64,000 nucleotides of DNA. Source: Neotabrizicola shimadae. GTDB taxonomy: Bacteria > Pseudomonadota > Alphaproteobacteria > Rhodobacterales > Rhodobacteraceae. The translations under genes were made by a program, and so were the position numbers. The stretch lies in contig NZ_CP069370.1 in assembly GCF_019623905.1 (NCBI RefSeq), positions 2,851,001 through 2,915,000 of the forward strand, read 5' to 3'. The notes under the pieces are model-generated. The model had not been told where the DNA came from. It made no database searches and was given only the letters and a program-made list of their open reading frames with translations. Of the stretch, positions 46,376 to 55,712 are shown piece by piece (positions within the stretch are counted from its first letter, which is position 1; the number at the start of each line of letters is the position of its first letter).

Positions 46376-47673
46376 TGAAGCTCCGATGTCGCGCCCTTTT
46401 CGGTTGCCTCCGCCTCCCTACCACGAAGGAACCCCGCCCAGTCTTCCATCATCGCCCGCCGCTTCTCGACCATGTCGCCACGCCGATAGGCGGCCTCGAC
46501 CGCATTGCTGATCCGATGGGCAAGAGCGACCTCCGCCATCTCACCCGGATACTGCGTGCGTTCCGCGACCCAGTCCCTGAAGGTGCTGCGCATCCCGTGC
46601 GGAACGGCGGGACGCTTCGTCACGCGATCGACAAAGCCCGGCCCGCCCGCCTCGATGGAGGCTGCGTGCTGGCGCTTCATCAGCATCGAGAGGGCCATAT
46701 CGGACAGGGGGCCGCCACGTGCGGCTGGGAAGACCAGCGGGTTCGTATCCAGCCGGGGAAGCGCCGCGAGAAGGTCGAGAGCCTGTTGAGAAAGCGGAAC
46801 CCGATGCTCCCGCTGCATCTTCATCCGAGAGGCGGGGATGATCCACAACCGGTGCTCGAAGTCGATCTCGTCCCATTGGGCGCCGCGGACTTCTCCGGAG
46901 CGGGCAGCGGTCAGGGCGAGGAACTCCAGGGCCCGAGCGACGAAACCCTGACGATCCTTGAGTTCCGCGTACCAGGCAGGTGCATCCTTCAGTTGCAGGG
47001 CAGGCTGATTGTCCTCCTTCGCCACCTTGCTTGCGGCCGGAAGCAATTCCTTGAGGTTTCCCGCCCATCGGGCAGGATTGTCGCCCGTGCGGTGGCCGGA
47101 AACCGTGGCCCAGGACAAGACCGCCTCGATCCGACCACGCAGGCGGGAGGCCGTTTCCGTCTTCGTCGCCCAGATCGGTTCCAGTACCCGCAGCACGTCA
47201 TGGACGGCGATGTCCTGCAGGGGCATGTGGCCGATTACCGGGAGGGCGTAGGTGTCGAGGGTCGACCTCCACTGCTTTCGATGCTTCTCGTTCCGGAAGG
47301 CATCAATCTTTGAGACAAGCGCGCGATCGACCGCTTCCGAGAACAGGAGCCCCCTGCGTTGCGATGCGATGATCCGAGCGCGGGCCGACTTGCGCTCCTC
47401 GACAGGGTCTATGCCGCTCTCCACCTTGGCACGCGCCTCTCTCGCCTTGTCGCGGGCCTGAGCCAGGGTCACCGTCGGATAGCCACCGAGCCCGAAGTCC
47501 CGGCGCCGCTCGCCGATCCGCATTCTCAGGATCCAGGTCTTCGCGCCATTCGGCGTGATCTGGACGTAAAGCCCCGTCACCCCACCGACGGCCACCATGG
47601 AGTTGCCCTTGCCGCCGCCGTGGACAAGTCGCTTAACGTCCAATGCTCCGAGTTCTGTGGCCAGCTTGGGCAC
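46372..47673 (-). CDS. int: Tyrosine site-specific integrase (P4 type)
   Basis: 433 residues. It has an N-terminal arm-binding DUF4102 domain (GLYVQITPNGAKTWILRMRIGE, GGYPTVTLAQAR), a core-binding domain, and a catalytic domain with Arg in ARSGEVRGAQW, HGMRSTFRDW and the late LAHRI..AVEAAYRRGDM carrying the nucleophilic Tyr. This class integrates into tRNA 3' ends. It is transcribed inward, with its start 159 nt from the right attachment repeat. Confidence 0.95.
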   Translation of the reverse strand: MPKLATELGALDVKRLVHGGGKGNSMVAVGGVTGLYVQITPNGAKTWILRMRIGERRRDFGLGGYPTVTLAQARDKAREARAKVESGIDPVEERKSARARIIASQRRGLLFSEAVDRALVSKIDAFRNEKHRKQWRSTLDTYALPVIGHMPLQDIAVHDVLRVLEPIWATKTETASRLRGRIEAVLSWATVSGHRTGDNPARWAGNLKELLPAASKVAKEDNQPALQLKDAPAWYAELKDRQGFVARALEFLALTAARSGEVRGAQWDEIDFEHRLWIIPASRMKMQREHRVPLSQQALDLLAALPRLDTNPLVFPAARGGPLSDMALSMLMKRQHAASIEAGGPGFVDRVTKRPAVPHGMRSTFRDWVAERTQYPGEMAEVALAHRISNAVEAAYRRGDMVEKRRAMMEDWAGFLRGREAEATEKGATSELQ

Positions 47674-47831
47674 CGGTTAATACCCCTCATCAAACCCATC
47701 CACTAGTTTGCTTCTAAATGCGACAGGATGCAATGGTGACAGACGGCATTGGCGCCAGAAGCTTGATTGAGTTCATGTTTCCATGCACCCGTGCGTCATC
47801 CTGCGACAGGGTGAAGCTGCTCTCAGGCGGC

Positions 47832-47845
47832 CTCCGGGTCCGCCA
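47832..47845 (+). repeat. Right attachment site (attR) of the island
   Basis: CTCCGGGTCCGCCA, identical to the tRNA-Arg end at 31275-31288 and in direct orientation. It lies between the integrase gene and the chromosomal patatin gene. Confidence 0.8.
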
Positions 47846-47882
47846 TTTCCCCATCAGACAACCCGCTTGGGCGCCTTGGCAA

Positions 47883-49046
47883 TCAGGGCTGGGCAGGTTT
47901 ACCCAGGTCGAACACGCGGACGGCTTCTTCGCGGGTTGCGGGTTGCAGGAGTTCGGGGTGCGCGAGGGTCCGGCGGGTGTCGGCAAGGCCGGCGGCCCAG
48001 TGTTCCTCCATCGTGCGGCGGGAAAACTCGTAGTCCTTGGACGAGCCTTCGTAGTTCCGCGCCCGGTAGATGAGCTGCGCGATGGTGTAGCTGGATTCGT
48101 CGGCCTCGGCGGCCAGAAGCTCGGTCTCGGGCAGTTGCCGTATTTCGGGCGGCAGGCGCTCCAGGAGCGCGTGCATCGCGCGACGCAGGGTCTGCGACTT
48201 GCGGAAGTGGTCGCTGGCCAGGCGGGTGCGGCTGGAAAAGCGGATTTCCTTCTGGCGGAGGTCGACCTCCATCATGTCGCGCGGAATCTCGCCGCGGGCG
48301 TTCCACAGATCCACCTGGAAGATCAGGCTGTCCTTGCGGTCGGGGCTGTCGAGGATCCAGTCGAGGGGCGTGTTTGAGACGACGCCGCCGTCCCAGTAAT
48401 GTTCGCCGTCGATCTGGACGGCGGGAAAGCCCGGCGGAAGGGCGCCGCTGGCAAGGACGTGGTCAACCGACAAAGGGGCGGTTTCGCTGTCGAAATACAG
48501 GAAGTTCCCGGTGCGGACATTGGTTGCCCCGACGCTGAGCCGGGTTGCGCCGCGGTTGATGCGGTCGAAATCGACCAGTTCGCCCAAGAGATTCCGGACG
48601 GGCGTGACATCGTAGAAGCTGAGGCGGCCGAAGCCCGAGGCGGGCGTGCTGATCACCGGGGGCCAGCGCGGGCGAAAGAAGTCGGGCGCCCCGAAGGACA
48701 GGATGCCGAAGGCACGCATCCGGTTGATCCAGAGGTGCGAGAAGTCGTCGATGGCGACAGGCAGGTAGGGCACGCCAAGCGGCGGTTCGCTGACCCGTTC
48801 CCAGAACTGCCGGAGCCGGGCCACCCGGTCGGCCGGGTCGTTGCCGGCGATGATGGCGGCATTGATCGCGCCGATCGAGATGCCCGCGACCCAGTCGGGG
48901 TGGATGCCGGCCTCGGCCAGCGCCTGATAGACGCCGCCCTGATAGGAGCCAAGCGCCCCGCCCCCCTGCAGCACGAGCGCGATCCGGTCGAAGGGCGGGC
49001 GGATCGAGGCGGCGGCAGGCGAGGGGGTGGTGCGCTTGGGGGGCAT
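47883..49046 (-). CDS. Patatin-like phospholipase family protein
   Basis: 387 residues. It has the oxyanion loop QGGGALGSYQGGVY, the nucleophile elbow GISIG, and the catalytic aspartate in WDGGVVSNTPL, which together form the Ser-Asp dyad of patatin. The C-terminal part (LASDHFRKSQTLRRAMHALLERLP) matches the extra domain of the bacterial subgroup. It probably hydrolyses a lipid or polyester. Next to bdhA and adc it may act in polyhydroxybutyrate turnover; that is inference. Confidence 0.85.
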   Translation of the reverse strand: MPPKRTTPSPAAASIRPPFDRIALVLQGGGALGSYQGGVYQALAEAGIHPDWVAGISIGAINAAIIAGNDPADRVARLRQFWERVSEPPLGVPYLPVAIDDFSHLWINRMRAFGILSFGAPDFFRPRWPPVISTPASGFGRLSFYDVTPVRNLLGELVDFDRINRGATRLSVGATNVRTGNFLYFDSETAPLSVDHVLASGALPPGFPAVQIDGEHYWDGGVVSNTPLDWILDSPDRKDSLIFQVDLWNARGEIPRDMMEVDLRQKEIRFSSRTRLASDHFRKSQTLRRAMHALLERLPPEIRQLPETELLAAEADESSYTIAQLIYRARNYEGSSKDYEFSRRTMEEHWAAGLADTRRTLAHPELLQPATREEAVRVFDLGKPAQP

Positions 49047-49107
49047 GGGGAGGCCTTCTGACGGATGCGACGGCGGGCAGGGCCGGGCAGCCCCGCCCCA
49101 AGCAAGC

Positions 49108-49890
49108 TTACTGCATGTACCAGCCGTGGCTGACGACCAGGGATTGCCCGGTCATGACGTTCGACGTGGCGCCGGCAAAGAAAAGCACAGCATCCGCCAC
49201 GTCATCGGTCGTGGTGAACTCGCCGTCGACCGTGTCCTTCAGCATCACATTGCGGATCACCTCATCTTCGGTGATCCCCAACTCTTTCGCCTGTTCGGGG
49301 ATCTGCTTGTCCACCAGCGGCGTACGCACGAAGCCGGGGCAGACAACGTTGGCGGTGACATTGTGTTCTGCGCCTTCCTTGGCCAGCACCCGCGCCATGC
49401 CCAGAAGCCCGTGCTTGGCCGTGACATAGGCGACCTTCAGCTTGGACGCCTCGTGCGAGTGGACCGAACCCATGTAGACCACGCGGCCGTAGTTCGCGGC
49501 ATACATGTGCTTCAGGCAGGCCTTCGTCGTGAGGAACGCCCCGTCCAGGTGGATCGAGGTCAGCTTCTTCCAGTCCGAGAAGGGGAAATCGACGAAGGGA
49601 TGCACGATCTGGATGCCGGCATTCGACACCAGCACGTCGATGCGGCCGTACTTCGCGGCCACGGCGGCTACCCCGGCCTCGACCTCGGCCTCGTCGGTGA
49701 CATTCATCGCCACGGCGAAGGCATCGCTGCCCTTGGCCTTGATCTCTTCCGCCGTCGACTGAGCCGCGGCGAGGTTCAGGTCGGCAATGACCGGGGTGCC
49801 ACCCTCGGCGGCAAAGCGCAGCGCGATCTCCTTGCCGATGCCGCTGGCGGCGCCGGTGATGATGCCTATGCGATTGGTGAAACGGGCCAT
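49108..49890 (-). CDS. bdhA: 3-hydroxybutyrate dehydrogenase (SDR family)
   Basis: 260 residues. A short-chain dehydrogenase with the NAD loop ITGAASGIGKEIA, NAG, and catalytic S/Y/K in MGSVHSHEASKLKVAYVTAKHG. It matches the 3-hydroxybutyrate dehydrogenase subgroup, which oxidises (R)-3-hydroxybutyrate to acetoacetate. The adjacent acetoacetate decarboxylase supports the substrate. Other SDR substrates remain possible. Confidence 0.85.
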   Translation of the reverse strand: MARFTNRIGIITGAASGIGKEIALRFAAEGGTPVIADLNLAAAQSTAEEIKAKGSDAFAVAMNVTDEAEVEAGVAAVAAKYGRIDVLVSNAGIQIVHPFVDFPFSDWKKLTSIHLDGAFLTTKACLKHMYAANYGRVVYMGSVHSHEASKLKVAYVTAKHGLLGMARVLAKEGAEHNVTANVVCPGFVRTPLVDKQIPEQAKELGITEDEVIRNVMLKDTVDGEFTTTDDVADAVLFFAGATSNVMTGQSLVVSHGWYMQ

Positions 49891-49915
49891 GTTGGTCTCC
49901 TGTCAGGGCCGTGCG

Positions 49916-50671
49916 TCAGTCGGCCAGGTAATCGTGAACGACCGTGCCCAGACCGAGCGTCAGGTCGCAGATGTAATGTGTGGCGCCGATGACCTCGCGC
50001 ACCGGAAGGCGGGCCACGTCGCAGAGCGCGTGGTCAAAGAACTGAAGCGCCGCGGGTCCGGCCCAGGCGCCTTTCACCGTCACGTCCTCGCAGTAATAGC
50101 GCACCAGTTCGCACACCCGGGGACTGCAATCGACATGCGGGATGACCTTCAGAAGGAAGGCGGGTTTGGCAAGGGCCTTGGCGATCGGCGCGGTGTCCAG
50201 TTCGCGGTGCTTGTAGCCCATGGTTGCCGTGGCGCAGAGGACCGAGCCGTAATGCAGGGTGCAGACCAGGGTTTCCTGTTCGTGCTGCACTTTCGGCGAA
50301 GCCAGTTTCTTGGGGAAACCCCAGATTTCACGCCCGCCGGCGATGGGTGAATTGTCGTCCAGATACATGGCATGGACATAGCCGCCTTCCTGCACCGTGC
50401 CATCGGGCGCGGTGTAGCGGACCGGGATCACCTGCCCGGTTTCGGTGTAGTCGCCGAAGCCGGTGGAATCGGGCATCCGGATGAATTCGTAGTTCACCGT
50501 ATCGCCGATCACCTCCAGCGGCTCGGGCACCACCTGGCGCAGCAGTTCCGGGTCGGTGCGATAGCTGATGATGACGAATTCGCGGTTGTAGAACTTGTAG
50601 GGCGGCGGCGGATAGGCCGGGTTGTTCACCGGCATCGCAAAGGCCTTGTTGCGCACGTCCTGAAGCTTCAT
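49916..50671 (-). CDS. adc: Acetoacetate decarboxylase
   Basis: 251 residues. It decarboxylates acetoacetate to acetone and CO2. The catalytic lysine lies in [15 protein letters not shown], the signature of the family. The start at 50671 is the first ATG giving the family N-terminus. The frame is also open upstream without similarity. With bdhA and the patatin it forms a ketone-body or polyester metabolism cluster. Confidence 0.9.
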   Translation of the reverse strand: MKLQDVRNKAFAMPVNNPAYPPPPYKFYNREFVIISYRTDPELLRQVVPEPLEVIGDTVNYEFIRMPDSTGFGDYTETGQVIPVRYTAPDGTVQEGGYVHAMYLDDNSPIAGGREIWGFPKKLASPKVQHEQETLVCTLHYGSVLCATATMGYKHRELDTAPIAKALAKPAFLLKVIPHVDCSPRVCELVRYYCEDVTVKGAWAGPAALQFFDHALCDVARLPVREVIGATHYICDLTLGLGTVVHDYLAD

Positions 50672-50842
50672 TCCGAATCCTCGCCTGTAATCTGCCCACT
50701 GGCCGACACTGCCGGCATGGGGCCAGCCGATCACCGAAGCATGACAATCGCAAGGCAAGTTCACAGGAACCTGCGGTTTCCGGCCGCTTGCCCGGCGAAA
50801 AGGCGCAAGACCTAGGCTGACGGTCGCGCGCGACGGGGGGCG

Positions 50843-51145
50843 GTGCAGCTCGAGCGCCCGCACGCTCGGCGTCTTCCGGCGGCGGCGGGCAATCGCTCCC
50901 TGAGCAACTGGGGCGACCACCCCGAGATTCCGCGGAAGCCTACCGACGAAGTCGGCATCGAGGCGACACGGGACACCGGTTCCTTGAACGCGGAGATGCT
51001 GGCGATGATCCGGTCGGGGCGACGGGCCATGACATCGTGTTCCCGTCGGTCCACATGAACGACATCATGCCGAAGCCGGGGCTTAAGGGCCGGCGCTGCG
51101 GGCCCTTGACCGCGCCTGGAACACCATCCGCACGCCGCAATGACG
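50843..51145 (+). pseudogene. Remnant of a polyamine ABC-transporter substrate-binding protein
   Basis: On the plus strand one frame reads [20 protein letters not shown] and [15 protein letters not shown] second frame then continues with [13 protein letters not shown]. These are consecutive conserved blocks of PotD/PotF-type periplasmic binding proteins (the normal order is NWGDY..PEI..KFT..TGI, SNEEMLAKI, YDVVFPSVH). They are shifted in frame and have lost the rest. No start, signal peptide or C-terminal lobe remains. The 50672-51336 gap holds nothing else convincing. Confidence 0.7.
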
Positions 51146-51336
51146 CAAAAGGCGGCCCTCACCTGCACGGATTTCACTGGGCAGCGCGGGCCGGAGGGCG
51201 CGCATGGCGACTCAACGACCTGCACGCGACAGAAGGCAAGGAACATCTAGGATGCCGAGTGCGTCGGCGCGGTAACCAAGTGGTCGCCGGGACGCTTCCG
51301 CTTGATCGGCTTGGGATGCCAAGTTCTTGATCTTCA

Positions 51337-51412
51337 TGGTGAGCCCGACAGGATTCGAACCTGTGACCCACTGATTAAAAGTCAGTTGCTCTACCAACTG
51401 AGCTACGGGCCC
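51337..51412 (-). tRNA. tRNA-Lys (anticodon TTT)
   Basis: A 76-nt cloverleaf on the minus strand. Acceptor GGGCCCG pairs with CGGGCTC (one G-U), the anticodon loop is CTTTTAA, the T-loop is GTTCGAATC, and CCA is encoded. Confidence 0.95.
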
Positions 51413-51488
51413 ACGCAGGCGCCTGCTACGGCATGCGCCCTTGGGCGTCAACCCGCTTTGTTGGCAGCATTCCTTTGGGAAAGAAGGA

Positions 51489-51564
51489 TGGTGAGCCGTG
51501 AAGGATTCGAACCTTCGACAAGCTGATTAAGAGTCAGCTGCTCTACCAACTGAGCTAACGGCCC
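51489..51564 (-). tRNA. tRNA-Lys (anticodon CTT)
   Basis: A 76-nt cloverleaf on the minus strand. Acceptor GGGCCGT pairs with ACGGCTC, the anticodon loop is CTCTTAA, and CCA is encoded. It lies 76 nt from the Lys(TTT) gene, so the pair reads both lysine codons. Confidence 0.95.
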
Positions 51565-51660
51565 ATCCTTGGCGCGGCGGATACCCCCGTTGCCCGACAG
51601 GCGCAAGGGGAAATCGGCGAAAGCTGGAAAGATGCGGCGAAGGCGCGTATATGCGCCGGA

Positions 51661-52512
51661 ATGGACCAGAGCTTTCCCAAGTCCGGCCTGCGCTTCCTGA
51701 AGATGCATGGCCTTGGCAACGACTTTGTCGTGATCGACTCGCGCGGGCGCGGGGCGGTGACGACCCCGGCGCTGGCGCGCGCGCTTGGCGATCGGCATCG
51801 CGGCGTCGGCTTCGACCAACTGGCCGAGATTCGCGATGCCGGCCCGGATCATGCAGGGGCCGATTTCGCCCTGGACTTCTGGAACGCGGATGGCAGCCGG
51901 GCTGGCGCCTGCGGCAATGCCACGCGCTGCGTATCGGATCTTGTGATGGCGGGCCTCGGACGCGAGGTGGTGCGGCTGGTCACGGCGCGCGGCGAGTTGC
52001 AGGCGCGGCGGCTGGACAGTGGGTTGGTCAGCGTGAACATGGGGCCGCCGGTGCTGGACTGGCGTGCGCTGCCCCTGGCGCGCGAGGTGGATCTCCTGCA
52101 TCTGCCGCTGCCTGGCGATCCGGTGGCTGTGGGCATGGGCAACCCGCATTGCGTGTTCATCGTGGCCGATGCCGAGGCCGAGGATGTGGTGGGTCGCGGC
52201 TCGGCCGTCGAACATGACCCGCTGTTCCCCGAACGGACGAATGTGGAGTTCGTCAGCCTGACAGGCCCCGACCACCTTCGGATGCGGGTCTGGGAACGGG
52301 GCGCTGGAGTTACGCTCGCCTGCGGCTCGGGCGCTTGCGCTGTTGCGGTGGCAGCCCATCTGCGGGGATTGACCGGACGGGCGGTCGAGATCGACGTGGA
52401 CGGTGGGCGGCTTTCCATCGACTGGCGCGAGGACGGGGTCTGGATGACCGGGCCGGTCGCCCATGTGTTCGACGGCTGGCTGTCGCCGGATTACCTGGCG
52501 GCCCTGGCATGA
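51661..52512 (+). CDS. dapF: Diaminopimelate epimerase
   Basis: 283 residues. It converts LL- to meso-diaminopimelate in lysine and peptidoglycan synthesis, using two cysteines as acid/base. The first is in ACGNATRCV and the second in [12 protein letters not shown], as expected. Adjacent conserved blocks [13 protein letters not shown] and MGNPHCVF are present. It overlaps mtaB by 4 nt (ATGA). The nearby tRNA-Lys genes are on the opposite strand. Confidence 0.96.
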   Translation: MDQSFPKSGLRFLKMHGLGNDFVVIDSRGRGAVTTPALARALGDRHRGVGFDQLAEIRDAGPDHAGADFALDFWNADGSRAGACGNATRCVSDLVMAGLGREVVRLVTARGELQARRLDSGLVSVNMGPPVLDWRALPLAREVDLLHLPLPGDPVAVGMGNPHCVFIVADAEAEDVVGRGSAVEHDPLFPERTNVEFVSLTGPDHLRMRVWERGAGVTLACGSGACAVAVAAHLRGLTGRAVEIDVDGGRLSIDWREDGVWMTGPVAHVFDGWLSPDYLAALA

Positions 52513-53777
52513 ACGAGTTGTCCCCTCGCCCGCCGGTCTTTGCCACGCTTGGCTGCCGGTTGAATGCCTATGAAACAGAGGCGATGAAGGAACTTGCCGC
52601 GGCGGTAGGGCTGGATGGTGCGGTGGTCGTGAACACCTGCGCGGTCACGGCCGAAGCGGTGCGCAAGGCCAAGCAGGAAATCCGGCGGCTGGCGCGGGAG
52701 AACCCCGGCGCGGCGGTCATCGTCACCGGCTGCGCGGCGCAGACAGAGCCCGAGACCTTTGCGGCCATGCCCGAGGTCACGAAGGTCGTGGGCAACCACG
52801 AAAAGATGCAGGCCGAGACGTGGAACGCGCTGGCCGTGCCCGACCTGATCGGGTCGACCGAGCGGGTGCAGGTCAACGACATCCTCTCGGTGAAGGAAAC
52901 CGCCGGCCACCTGATCGACGGGTTCGGGCGGGTGCGGGCCTATGTGCAGGTCCAGAACGGCTGCGACCACCGCTGCACCTTCTGCATCATCCCCTATGGC
53001 CGGGGGAATTCGCGGTCGGTTCCCGCCGGGGTGGTGGTCGAGCAGATCCGGCGGCTGGTGGACAAGGGGTTCCTTGAGGTCGTCCTGACCGGAGTAGACC
53101 TGACGTCCTGGGGCGCGGACCTGCCGGGCACACCGCGGTTGGGCGACCTGGTGATGCGGGTCCTTCGGCTGGTGCCGGACCTGGCGCGGCTTCGGATCAG
53201 TTCCATCGACTCGATCGAGGCGGACCCGATGCTGATGGAGGCCATTGCGTCGGAGCCGCGGCTGATGCCTCACCTGCACCTTTCCCTGCAGGCGGGGGAT
53301 GACCTGATCCTGAAGCGGATGAAGCGGCGGCACCTGCGGGAGGATGCGATCCGGTTCTGCGAGGAGGCGCGGCGCCTGCGGCCCGACATGGTGTTCGGGG
53401 CGGACCTGATCGCGGGGTTCCCGACCGAGACCGAGGAGATGTTCGGCCAGTCGCTGAAGCTGGTCGAGGACTGCGGGCTGACCTACCTGCATGTCTTTCC
53501 GTTCAGCCCGCGAAAGGGGACGCCGGCGGCGCGGATGCCTCAAGTGAAGGGGCCGATCATCCGGGAGAGGGCGGCGCGGCTGAGGGCCGAGGGGGAGCTG
53601 GCGCTGACCCGGCACCTGGGCGCCCAGGTAGGGGCCGTCCACCCGGTGCTGATGGAGACGGCCCGGATGGGGCGGACGCCGCAGTTCACCGAGGTGGTCT
53701 TCGGGGAGGACCAGCCCGAAGGCCGGATCGTGACCGCAACCATCCTGGGGCACGAGGGCGGGCAGCTGGTGGCCTGA
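52509..53777 (+). CDS. mtaB: tRNA (N6-threonylcarbamoyladenosine(37)-C2)-methylthiotransferase
   Basis: 422 residues, a radical SAM methylthiotransferase acting on t6A37 of tRNAs reading ANN codons. N-terminal UPF0004 domain cysteines are in [15 protein letters not shown] and VTGCAAQ. The radical SAM cluster [15 protein letters not shown] follows, then a C-terminal TRAM-like part. The ATG at 52509 overlaps the dapF stop. The third copy of the palindromic element follows the stop codon. Confidence 0.93.
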   Translation: MNELSPRPPVFATLGCRLNAYETEAMKELAAAVGLDGAVVVNTCAVTAEAVRKAKQEIRRLARENPGAAVIVTGCAAQTEPETFAAMPEVTKVVGNHEKMQAETWNALAVPDLIGSTERVQVNDILSVKETAGHLIDGFGRVRAYVQVQNGCDHRCTFCIIPYGRGNSRSVPAGVVVEQIRRLVDKGFLEVVLTGVDLTSWGADLPGTPRLGDLVMRVLRLVPDLARLRISSIDSIEADPMLMEAIASEPRLMPHLHLSLQAGDDLILKRMKRRHLREDAIRFCEEARRLRPDMVFGADLIAGFPTETEEMFGQSLKLVEDCGLTYLHVFPFSPRKGTPAARMPQVKGPIIRERAARLRAEGELALTRHLGAQVGAVHPVLMETARMGRTPQFTEVVFGEDQPEGRIVTATILGHEGGQLVA

Positions 53778-53781
53778 CGGG

Positions 53782-53828
53782 GCGCCCGAGCTCGGACGCC
53801 TTGTCGTAGTAAGCGTTTTCAATGCGTT
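53782..53828 (+). repeat. Three-block intergenic element, copy 3 (truncated)
   Basis: GCGCCCGAGCTCGGACGC (53782-53799, one mismatch in the palindrome), 20 nt, CAATGCGTT (53820-53828, one change). The third block expected at about 53841 is absent; the IS30 remnant begins there. Same orientation as mtaB. Confidence 0.7.
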
Positions 53829-53855
53829 ACGGCGCCGCGCCTGCGATTTGATGAC

Positions 53856-54217
53856 TCAAGCTCCAATCGCAACACTTGCGGCTGCGCCTTCAGTTTGCTC
53901 GGTGAGGGGCTGAGCCGGGGCTTTCCGCCCTAGGGCTTTCCGTGGGCGATTGTTCATGAGCCTGGCGATATGGTCGACATAGCGCTTGGAGGACTGGCGG
54001 AGGTCGGCCCCGTTGGGCAGAAACGGCGCAGGAGGCCGTTGGTGTTTTCGTCCGATCCGCGCTTCCGCGTATGAGGCGGATCAGAAAACAGTCCGGGGGA
54101 TTCTTTTCCCGCCGGTTGATTGGGTCGCAGAACCGGATGTCGATCTTCAGGCGCCGGACCAACTCCGGATGGTACGCCATCCCATGACGATACACTCGAC
54201 GTGAATGTGCTGGGCAA
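53856..54217 (-). pseudogene. IS30-family transposase remnant (C-terminal part)
   Basis: On the minus strand, in more than one frame, the blocks RRLKIDIRFCDP, ENTNGLLRRF, DHIARLMNNRPRKALG and a final acidic tail match the C-terminal catalytic half of IS30 transposases (DE..TWFCDP, ENTNGLLR, LN.RPRK.LG). Frameshifts and missing N-terminus show it is dead. Confidence 0.75.
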
Positions 54218-54821
54218 CGATGCGCGGGCGGCGGAAAACTCTGGTGCAACGCCGTTGCCGCCCCTGCCCGTGCCAGCCTTGCCCGGTGAGAATGAGGCCG
54301 ACCGGATTGAGCGGCGGGTGTCGACGGGGTTGCTGAACTCGAACTACGCCGCCGCTTTGACCATCCGCCAGCAAAGCGCTCTGCGTTCCGTCGATGGCTT
54401 ATCGGACCCTACCACCCCGCCACTGTTCCCGAACCTGCCCGATGTCCTTTCGCGGCGTGTGATACCCGCGCAGCCCATGCCACACGCGCATCAGGCGAAG
54501 TATCTACTGCGGACGGACCTGGGCACCCTTGACTTGGCCTCTTGTGCCTCCCCGTTGCTTAAATGGGTCTTGCCGACGCAACAAGAAGCCGCCCGGATGG
54601 GCGGCCTGTAACGTCTTGATCCACTACCGTAAATCTGGCTGCGTGGGCAGGATTTGGCCTTTGCCGAACCGACCTAGTACTTGAATGCCATCGGAGCAAC
54701 GCGCGACCCAAGACACCGAAGAGCACCGTTTCCGAGCACAGTCCTCCGTACAGGACACTGCAGGGCTGAACAGGTAACGCTCCGCCCTCCTGTCGAAACG
54801 AGCGCCCATGCCACGAACCAA
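54218..54821. other. Region without a supported gene
   Basis: About 600 bases between the IS30 remnant and the RTX gene. Several open frames exist on both strands but none looks like a protein; probably eroded mobile-element debris. Confidence 0.5.
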
Positions 54822-55712
54822 TCACACTACGAAGAAATCGGCCGCGGTAAGTGTCAACCCAGCGGACAGTGTCGCGAACTGAACGCGGGCGCCGGACCCG
54901 TTGCCGTCGGCGTCGAAGAAGAGCCGACCCGTGTCCGTCTCGTAGATCACCCGGTGCAGAACATCCGTGGCGTTCCCGGTCAGGTTCGAGACAAAGCCAG
55001 ATGCGGCGAGCGCTCCGGTGGCCATGCCCGAGAAGACAAGGTCGTCCAGCCTGATCGTGTCATCTACGGCACTGAAGTCAGTGATCCGATCAATGTTGCC
55101 GCCGCCGAGGGCCGCGCTGAAGACGAAGGCATCGTTACCGAAACCGCCGGTCAGGGTATCGGCACCGAGGCCGCCGTTGATCACGTTGTTGGCGGCATTG
55201 CCGGTGATCCTGTTCGCCAGCGCATTGCCAATGCCGGCGATGTTGCCTGTGCCTGTCAGTACCAGGTTCTCGACGAACCGCACCCCGAGATATGCATCCA
55301 GGTTGAACGCCACCGAACTCTGCACCTCGTCCCGGCCGCCGGCGTCAAGGGCGCTCGTGATGGTGGTGGTTTCATGGACCTGGTCGGCGGAGGAGGTGAC
55401 ACCGTAGATGTCATCTCCAGCCCCGCCGATCATGGTGTCGGCCCCCGCGCCACCCACCAGCGTGTTTGAGCCGGCATTGCCGGTCAGGACGTTGGCCAGC
55501 GCGTTGCCGGTCGCGCCTGTGTTTCCGGTGCCGGTCAGCGTCAGCCGTTCGACGAACCGGACGCCCGCATGGGCGTCCAGGCTGAACGACACCGAACTCT
55601 GAACCTCGTCCTGGCCGCCTGCATCAAGTGCGCTTGCGATGGATTTGGTCTCAAAGACCATGTCTGCCGCGGACGTGACGCCGTAGATGTCATCCCCAGC
55701 CCCACCGATCAT
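54822..55712 (-). pseudogene. RTX-type Ca2+-binding protein, C-terminal fragment after frameshift
   Basis: 296 residues. It continues the frame of the upstream fragment after a lost base in a C6 tract at 55748-55753. It carries two of the five roughly 93-residue tandem repeats (GADTMIGGAGDDIYGV...DAGG.DEVQSSV.F.LDA..GVRFVE), then GGLGADTLTGGFGNDAFVF and a terminal domain ending LTAADFFVV. That is the usual C-terminus of RTX proteins exported by type I secretion. No ABC exporter gene lies in the window. Confidence 0.8.

Larger units (their letters stand above)
31275..47845. mobile_element. Integrative genomic island in tRNA-Arg with a type III-like R-M operon
   Basis: About 16.6 kb bounded by the direct repeat CTCCGGGTCCGCCA (tRNA 3' end at 31275-31288; copy at 47832-47845). 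It contains a P4-type tyrosine integrase beside the right repeat, AlpA and VapE-type phage/plasmid genes, gene remnants, and a six-gene restriction/defence operon. The flanking genes are ordinary chromosomal ones (histidine kinase, patatin). The cargo runs almost entirely on the minus strand. No conjugation genes are visible, so it may need a helper to move. 31289-31511 is non-coding. Confidence 0.88.

Noticed and set aside
50812..51246. A 144-residue minus-strand frame after adc
   Set aside because: It is antisense to the frame-shifted PotD-like remnant and shows no domain.
54117..54611. A 164-residue plus-strand frame downstream of the IS30 remnant
   Set aside because: No start signal, no domain, and unlike real proteins of this window in composition; probably debris.
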